Below, piece by piece: positions 60,166 through 64,000 of a stretch of 64,000 nucleotides of DNA (positions are counted from its first letter, which is position 1; every line of letters starts with the position of its first letter). Made by a program: the position numbers and the translations under genes. Origin of the DNA: Ridgeia piscesae (Eukaryota; Annelida; Polychaeta; Sabellida; Siboglinidae); contig JAODUO010000030.1 of the NCBI GenBank assembly GCA_025642075.2, forward strand, positions 591,501 through 655,500, in the 5' to 3' direction. Below the pieces are notes generated by a model. The model was not told the DNA's origin. It saw nothing but the letters and a program-made list of their open reading frames with translations, and searched no databases.

Positions 60166-61300
60166 CAACGTCTCACGCTCTATGTTCGAGTACGCTGACT
60201 GTGTCCGTGTGAATGCAACGGGTTTATTGTCCTGAAGAAGGCATGCACCCAGGCCTCTCTGTGATGCATCAATCTGTAAAACTGCCTCCTTCTGTGGGTT
60301 GTAATATGACAGACATGACTCTTGAGATCTTCACAGGTGCTGATGATCTTCTTGCCACAGGAACGGAACATCCTTCTTTAGCATAGTTCTCTCAGTGGAG
60401 CCATTCTGTCTGCGAAGTGCGGTATGTACGCGGCGATGTAGTTCGTGAAGCCACTGTCTGGTCTAATGCCGTCCTGTCCGTACACTGACCCGAAGAAAGC
60501 GTTCTCGTTGGTCTTGATGACGCATTTCTTGGAGCTGAAGACGAGTCCTTCCTGTCTGGCAACCTGCATGAGCCGTAACAGGTTCCTGTTATGCTCTCGT
60601 TGTTGCCAACACACCCAGGGCCAGGATTATGTCCATTGCCTGCTGAAAGAAGTCCTGTGACACGCATTGACCGAATGGAAGTTGTCTGTAACACAACCTA
60701 CCAAAATGTGTTCGCTGTTCGGAAGGTAGTCCGCTCTTGAGCTTGTTTCGTCAATGTGGATTGATCAATATCCTGATTTGGCGACCATCTTCAAGAATCC
60801 ACGTGCTCCGGCAAACTCAGGGTTTAGTTTCTCTAAGATCGGAATTTTGTGTGGACATCGCTTGAGACAATCATTGAGCGCTTGGGATCGAGACATACCC
60901 TCAAGCTCCCATCTCGCTTTACACTGGTCGTGATGGATGAACACCAGTCAGTGTGGTGCTCAATCTTCCTGATCTTCAGTGTTCTGAAGCATTTGTAATC
61001 GCCTTCATGGTAAGGTGTTAGCTTTGTGTGCGGTTCAGGCTCTACTTTGTAACAGCTCTCCATACATCTGTTTTGCACCACACACGGGTAGGGCGTTGTC
61101 TGATGCGCCGTGTCGACTGTCAGTTTGAGTTCACGAACACGTACCCTTCATGTCAGCGCATACAACGTTGAGGTTGGCATACGCTTCGTTACGCAGTGCG
61201 TTCTTGTGTTCACTTTCTGATTTATGATCATAATTTTCGGTGCAATAGCCAGACAGTTCATGTATTAGCTCTTGTGATGATTTTCTGTGACATCCGCTTC

Positions 61301-61401
61301 GGCTTTCTGGTCTGTTGTGCATTCGGTCTCTTCGCGGTCGATATATATAGACCATATATATCGAACGCGAAGAGATCGAATGCACAACAGACCAGAAAGC
61401 C
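61301..61401. repeat. 101-bp near-perfect inverted repeat
   Basis: Arms of about 50 bp, from GGCTTTCTGGTCTGTTGTGC to its inverse at 61401, with only a few mismatches and almost no loop around the central ATATATA. It lies in the gag-side part of the gypsy remnant and breaks its frame. Confidence 0.92.
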
Positions 61402-61560
61402 TTTTGTCGATTATTCTTTCGGCAGCGCACTTCGCTCAATGTCCAGTTTCGTTGCAGTAGTTGCACCTGTCTTTGAAGGCTGGACACTTTCGCGGCTGGT
61501 GCATTTGCGCGCATTTTCGACATATGTCTTTGCCGCATCTCACCCATGACCATGTAGCGC

Positions 61561-62135
61561 GTGCTTGTGAGATTCCGTAGTTTCTCGTCCGGCTACCATC
61601 GCTTCATATTTGCATGCTTAATTCTACCGGTACTAGATCGACTTGATATCCTTTTTTTGATAAAGAAGATGCTCCTGGAAGGCTTCGATTGGGGTAGTTG
61701 CTGTAATCAGTTCAGTGCTTATTCCATCTAACTCACCGTCTCAGAATTCGCATAAGCGGCCTTTGCGACGAGCTCTGTGGACAAATTCGTCGGTGATTTC
61801 ACGCTTTGTCGACTCGTCATCATATCCATCTTATGAACTTGGAAGTTTACCCGGGTGTTTAGCTGATCTTCAAACAATTAAATCGTGTTCTTTTCTTCTG
61901 GTTGTTGTTTTTCTTCGTCCGTCAATGTCGATCGTCGCGCTTAATTACCCGTTTCAGCCCCTCGTTTCTTATTGCAGTTTGTACTTTCACAGCTTGTTTT
62001 TGCCGGATCTGTCACTCCCTCATCTGCTAGCACGAGTGTCATGCGTTGTTTGAATAACAAGAATGTCTCTGCTCAATAACACGAATGTCTGCAAAATGAG
62101 ATGCAGTCCTTCATACGCAAAAAAATATTTATATA
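61561..62135. other. intergenic, nothing recognised
   Basis: Sequence between the gypsy remnant and the TA-flanked element. A 112-codon open frame at 61715-62053 (plus) shows no recognisable motif. Confidence 0.4.
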
Positions 62136-63648
62136 GGGTAACATGGGGCAGCCCGGCCCCCCTAAGGGAAAGGTTGTGTGTTTTTGTATCCATAACTTGT
62201 CCATGCATAATTGTGCAGTAATAGTGTTGAGGTATATATACTTTATGTATGACACATGTCTCTGAACGATTGAATAACCAAAACGTAAGTTATAACCAGT
62301 TTAAATGTGCTCCAATAAAACCGTTTTGCCCCATGCTTGGGGTAAAACGGCCCCTCGCCTGGGGTAAAACGACCCCTCGCCTATTTACTCTAATTTTAAC
62401 GGTTTAACCGTTGTAATGATATAAAAACAATGTGTTTTATCCATTATTTACTTAAACCGTCATTAACTACTACAATTATTCTCACTCATCGTGAACAGAA
62501 ATAATCACCACTCCGCATCACTCATCGTGAATTACATTAGACTCATCAGTGTTATGTCCGTCTTCTATTGCTTCTTCGACAATACGACACGGTCACATAA
62601 TACTGATAATATTTGTTGCACTTCTACAGTTTTCCCGCTCTATTGATCTTACCCCCGGGACATCCCGGTTTTCTACCTATCAGCTTCTGTCTGTATTACT
62701 CGACATTACGATCACCTTTGGCATCTGCATCATCACAGGCCTTAAACTCATTATAGTGTTGAATGATTAAAGTAATGGCATGCAGATACTTCGCGGCAGA
62801 TACAAACAATAGCCTAATCTTCAATCGAAACCACTCATCATTAATATGTCAAAAATACAGTTGTCATTAAAAGCAATATTCTGCATTATCATTACACTCG
62901 TCACTGAAAACACCCATCAGCTTTGGAATTTGCATCATCACAAGCCTTAAAATCATTAACATATGTTTATTAACGAATGGCTTGCAGATACTCTATTGTC
63001 TAATCACACTCTGACTCGCGGTTGGGACCCACGAAATACGGGAGTCCAATTCTTGCATTCTTGGTATTGAACCCAGACTTCTCGTGGCCGACTGCAACTG
63101 AATGGTTCTCCGCACACCAAGCACGGTCATTCCTCTTCATCGCTGCTTTCGTCGACTTTCTTTCACTTTTTACTTAAATTATTGTGTATGCTATAAATAC
63201 ATCACAGCTTTATTGCGTTTACATAGCATATTCGTACTGCATGGCGGGGCAAGACGGCCCCAGGACCGTTTTGCCCCGTTTTGACAGGGCCGTCTTACCC
63301 CATACACACTAGTGCTGACTTTTTCACCTTCACATGTAATTTCGATTAAAGTAATTGAAAACGTGTATAGACGTCAGTGCATTAGTACCAGTCGCTGGGT
63401 TATCATTACACGGTGGACTGTTGGCATCGATTTGACCGAAGAATGATTATTAGATCACAGGGTATGCAAAACTTTAAAAAAGGTTTGTGAACTTACTTTT
63501 AATAGCTTTTGGCCTTGCGGTCGGTAAGAGTATTCGCTAGGTAGCAGCATCATGTTCCACTATCAAACATTAGTTTGTGTTCACTCGTTTAGCAGATAAG
63601 ACGGGGGCCGTATTACCCCCAGGGGCCGTTTTGCCCCAGGTTACCCTA
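62134..63648. mobile_element. TA-flanked terminal-inverted-repeat element
   Basis: Left end at 62136 reads GGGTAACATGGGGCAG; right end at 63646 is the inverse of GGGTAACCTGGGGCAAAACG; both are flanked by TA. The 1511-bp body has further GGGGTAAAACGGCCCC-type blocks at 62330-62385 and 63240-63300 in both orientations. TA duplication suggests a Tc1/mariner-like or similar cut-and-paste system. No transposase seen, so non-autonomous. Confidence 0.7.
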
Positions 63649-64000
63649 CATAAATCTGCAGTCCGATCAGAATGCAAACAAACAAAGTTTGCTATACATT
63701 CTTGTATATTATTATTTCTCATCAGTTGCAAATATATGGGACCTATGAATATGTCATGATTCAATGTTGCAAGCTTACAACAAACGGTCGACCATTCTCG
63801 CGGGCCGTGGTACGCTATAGTAACCTATTTCCTTCCCAGGGCAACCTGAGCACGTGCCTCGTATAGCCTCGAACTTGCGAGGCCTCGGGAGAATAAAACT
63901 AAATCCTAGGCTCCGAGTTCATGTGAATACCCTGCTGGAAAGCCCACACAAAATTATTCTAGTATTTTTAGCTTCAAGCTCCATTCTCGTTAGGAAAAAT
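63649..64000. other. window edge, nothing recognised
   Basis: Short AT-rich stretch at the right edge with no gene or repeat that I can support. Confidence 0.4.

Larger units (their letters stand above)
59440..61560 (-). pseudogene. decayed Ty3/gypsy retrotransposon
   Basis: Minus-strand order: zinc-knuckle-like Cys/His remnant (61.55-61.44 kb), reverse-transcriptase pieces (about 61.08-60.38 kb, with VKRDGSLRVCLDPK, later GLVFSSKKCVIK and GQDGIRPD), RNase H (60.17-59.77 kb: ERETLAIVCG, VVTDHKPLLMIHNTPPKSAP, then QRLLIKIQGYDFQLVYHRPG), then a small C-terminal integrase piece near 59.58-59.44 kb (HAGQRVRILDKETPQWHPGE). The integrase core between RNase H and that piece is missing. Frameshifts, a minisatellite and a hairpin interrupt it. 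No LTRs identified. Confidence 0.85.

Overview
This is animal nuclear DNA: short exons with GT-AG boundaries, long AT-rich introns, tRNA-derived SINEs, decayed LINE and Ty3/gypsy copies, and cut-and-paste transposons. The repeat families and protein similarity suggest a marine invertebrate, plausibly a mollusc. The sequence alone does not prove that.

Two protein-coding genes face each other tail to tail. On the plus strand, positions 1826-20108 hold the 3' part of ATG14 (Barkor), the autophagy subunit of the class III PI3-kinase complex. Its N-terminal exons lie off the left edge. On the minus strand, 54182 down to 23458 holds what looks like a complete BAZ1A (ACF1) gene, the large subunit of ISWI chromatin remodellers (ACF/CHRAC). 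I could phase 25 coding exons into one open reading frame of about 1,598-1,602 residues with WAC, DDT, WHIM-type, PHD and bromodomain regions. It is intact despite repeat-loaded introns.

The striking feature is tandem repetition. Roughly 23 kb of the 64 kb is minisatellite. The two giant arrays inside ATG14 are built from the 3' splice sites of ATG14 exons. Array 1 (about 5.77-10.13 kb, 51-bp unit) carries the acceptor plus the first nine or so codons of the exon that follows exon 'KRLCY'. Array 2 (about 10.12-19.81 kb, 41-bp unit, 235 units of identical length) carries the acceptor and first bases of the terminal exon. The arrays abut each other, and the exon body expected between them (about 55-60 residues) is absent. 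In BAZ1A, four arrays (introns 13, 14, 15 and 20) begin only about 20-80 nt downstream of a 5' splice site. A further 23-bp minisatellite sits inside an RNase H reading frame at 60.0 kb. Tandem amplification seeded at or beside exon edges is therefore the recurring theme.

Mobile DNA: LINE C-terminal fragments (0.1-0.3, 1.08-1.4, 29.65-29.86, 32.78-33.05 kb), a decayed LINE reverse transcriptase (57.4-58.6 kb), a decayed Ty3/gypsy element (59.4-61.56 kb), two piggyBac-like TTAA elements (30.47-31.60 and 50.16-51.14 kb), a TA-flanked terminal-inverted-repeat element (62.14-63.65 kb), two adjacent tRNA-headed SINEs (48.1-48.8 kb) and an inverted-repeat element with tRNA-like arms (51.34-51.71 kb). 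Right of BAZ1A, a possible first exon of a mitochondrial protein (55.93 kb, plus strand) is the only other candidate gene. No rRNA, confident tRNA or CRISPR array was seen.
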